Source: Basidiobolus meristosporus CBS 931.73 (lineage: Eukaryota; Basidiobolomycota; Basidiobolomycetes; Basidiobolales; Basidiobolaceae). From it: DNA of 64,000 nt. Positions 63,720 to 64,000 of this stretch are shown here, piece by piece. Within the stretch, counting starts at the first letter, position 1. Each line of letters starts with the position of its first letter. The position numbers were made by a program, and so were the translations under genes. The notes under the pieces are model-generated. The model ran no database searches, was not told the origin of the DNA, and saw nothing but the letters and a program-made list of their open reading frames with translations. The stretch spans positions 1-64,000 of the forward strand of contig MCFE01000405.1 in assembly GCA_002104905.1 (NCBI GenBank), in the 5' to 3' direction.

Positions 63720-64000
63720 CTACCAAAAGACCATCACAGAATTAAAACCCACAACCAGGCAATACTGATCTCATCAGGATGCTGGGCAAAGACTGGTAAA
63801 AATCCTTCCAGATTTTGCAAAAAATTTGGTCAAGAATTTTTCTCACTACAATACATCAGCAAGATTTAATGGCTTCTCTGCCATTTCTCTCACTTTGTAA
63901 TCTCCAACACTCTAGCGCCTCTTACATATGTGTACATTGACATGCAATTAACACTCTTTCATACTCATTACTATCTGACTTAATTGATGCTCTGACTTTT
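63720..64000 (+). repeat. Tnp2-type transposon flank, second copy
   Basis: Matches 33871-34150: AAAAGACCATCACAGAATT, TTTGCAAAAAATTTGGTCAAG and CTTCTCTGCCATTTCTCTC. It runs off the end of the window, so a further copy of the transposon may lie beyond. Confidence 0.6.

Overview
The window looks like nuclear DNA of a fungus, probably a repeat-rich early-diverging lineage; that placement is my inference from gene content. It has two halves. Positions 1 to about 12,700 are CpG-rich, near balanced base composition, and hold three intronless genes with eukaryotic-style TATA boxes: a seven-transmembrane RGS protein (230-1606), a probable Tubby-C/LURP-like small protein (4181-4699) and a PHO84-type phosphate:H+ symporter (8688-10262). 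From about 12,700 to the end the DNA is AT-rich, almost free of CpG, and consists nearly entirely of transposable elements inserted into one another. No tRNA, rRNA or CRISPR array was recognised.

The gene-bearing half contains a striking inverted duplication. The phosphate transporter with its 3' flank (8688-10439) is repeated in opposite orientation at 6039-7293. The second copy has one clean 497-bp internal deletion that shifts the frame, so it is a pseudogene. The rest of the arms is nearly identical. A short telomere-like CCTAAA tract lies just outside the right arm (10543-10570).

The repeat half contains four Ty1/copia elements: A (12,903-17,222, + strand, decayed), B (17,644-21,911, - strand), C (23,069-27,425, - strand) and E (56,750-61,435, + strand, youngest). 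It contains three Ty3/gypsy elements: gypsy-1 (34,487-41,660, LTRs about 1% different, long pol frame), gypsy-2 (42,003 to about 45,290, 3' truncated) and gypsy-3 (about 50,158-45,285, - strand, old). It also contains two copies of a DNA transposon with a Tnp2-like transposase on the - strand and a second gene diverging on the + strand (about 30,580-33,870 and 51,440-53,500). Solo and broken LTRs of at least six families fill much of the rest.

Nesting gives a relative history. Copia-B sits inside an older gypsy-1-family LTR with a perfect 5-bp duplication. Copia-C sits inside a family-D LTR. Two solo LTRs sit inside copia-A, and gypsy-3 is interrupted by a family-D LTR and a copia-E-related LTR. 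Copia-E and gypsy-1 are the most recent arrivals. Copia-E carries a primer-binding site matching the anticodon arm of initiator tRNA-Met, as in Drosophila copia and yeast Ty5. Every comparison here was made by eye, so boundaries of decayed copies are approximate.
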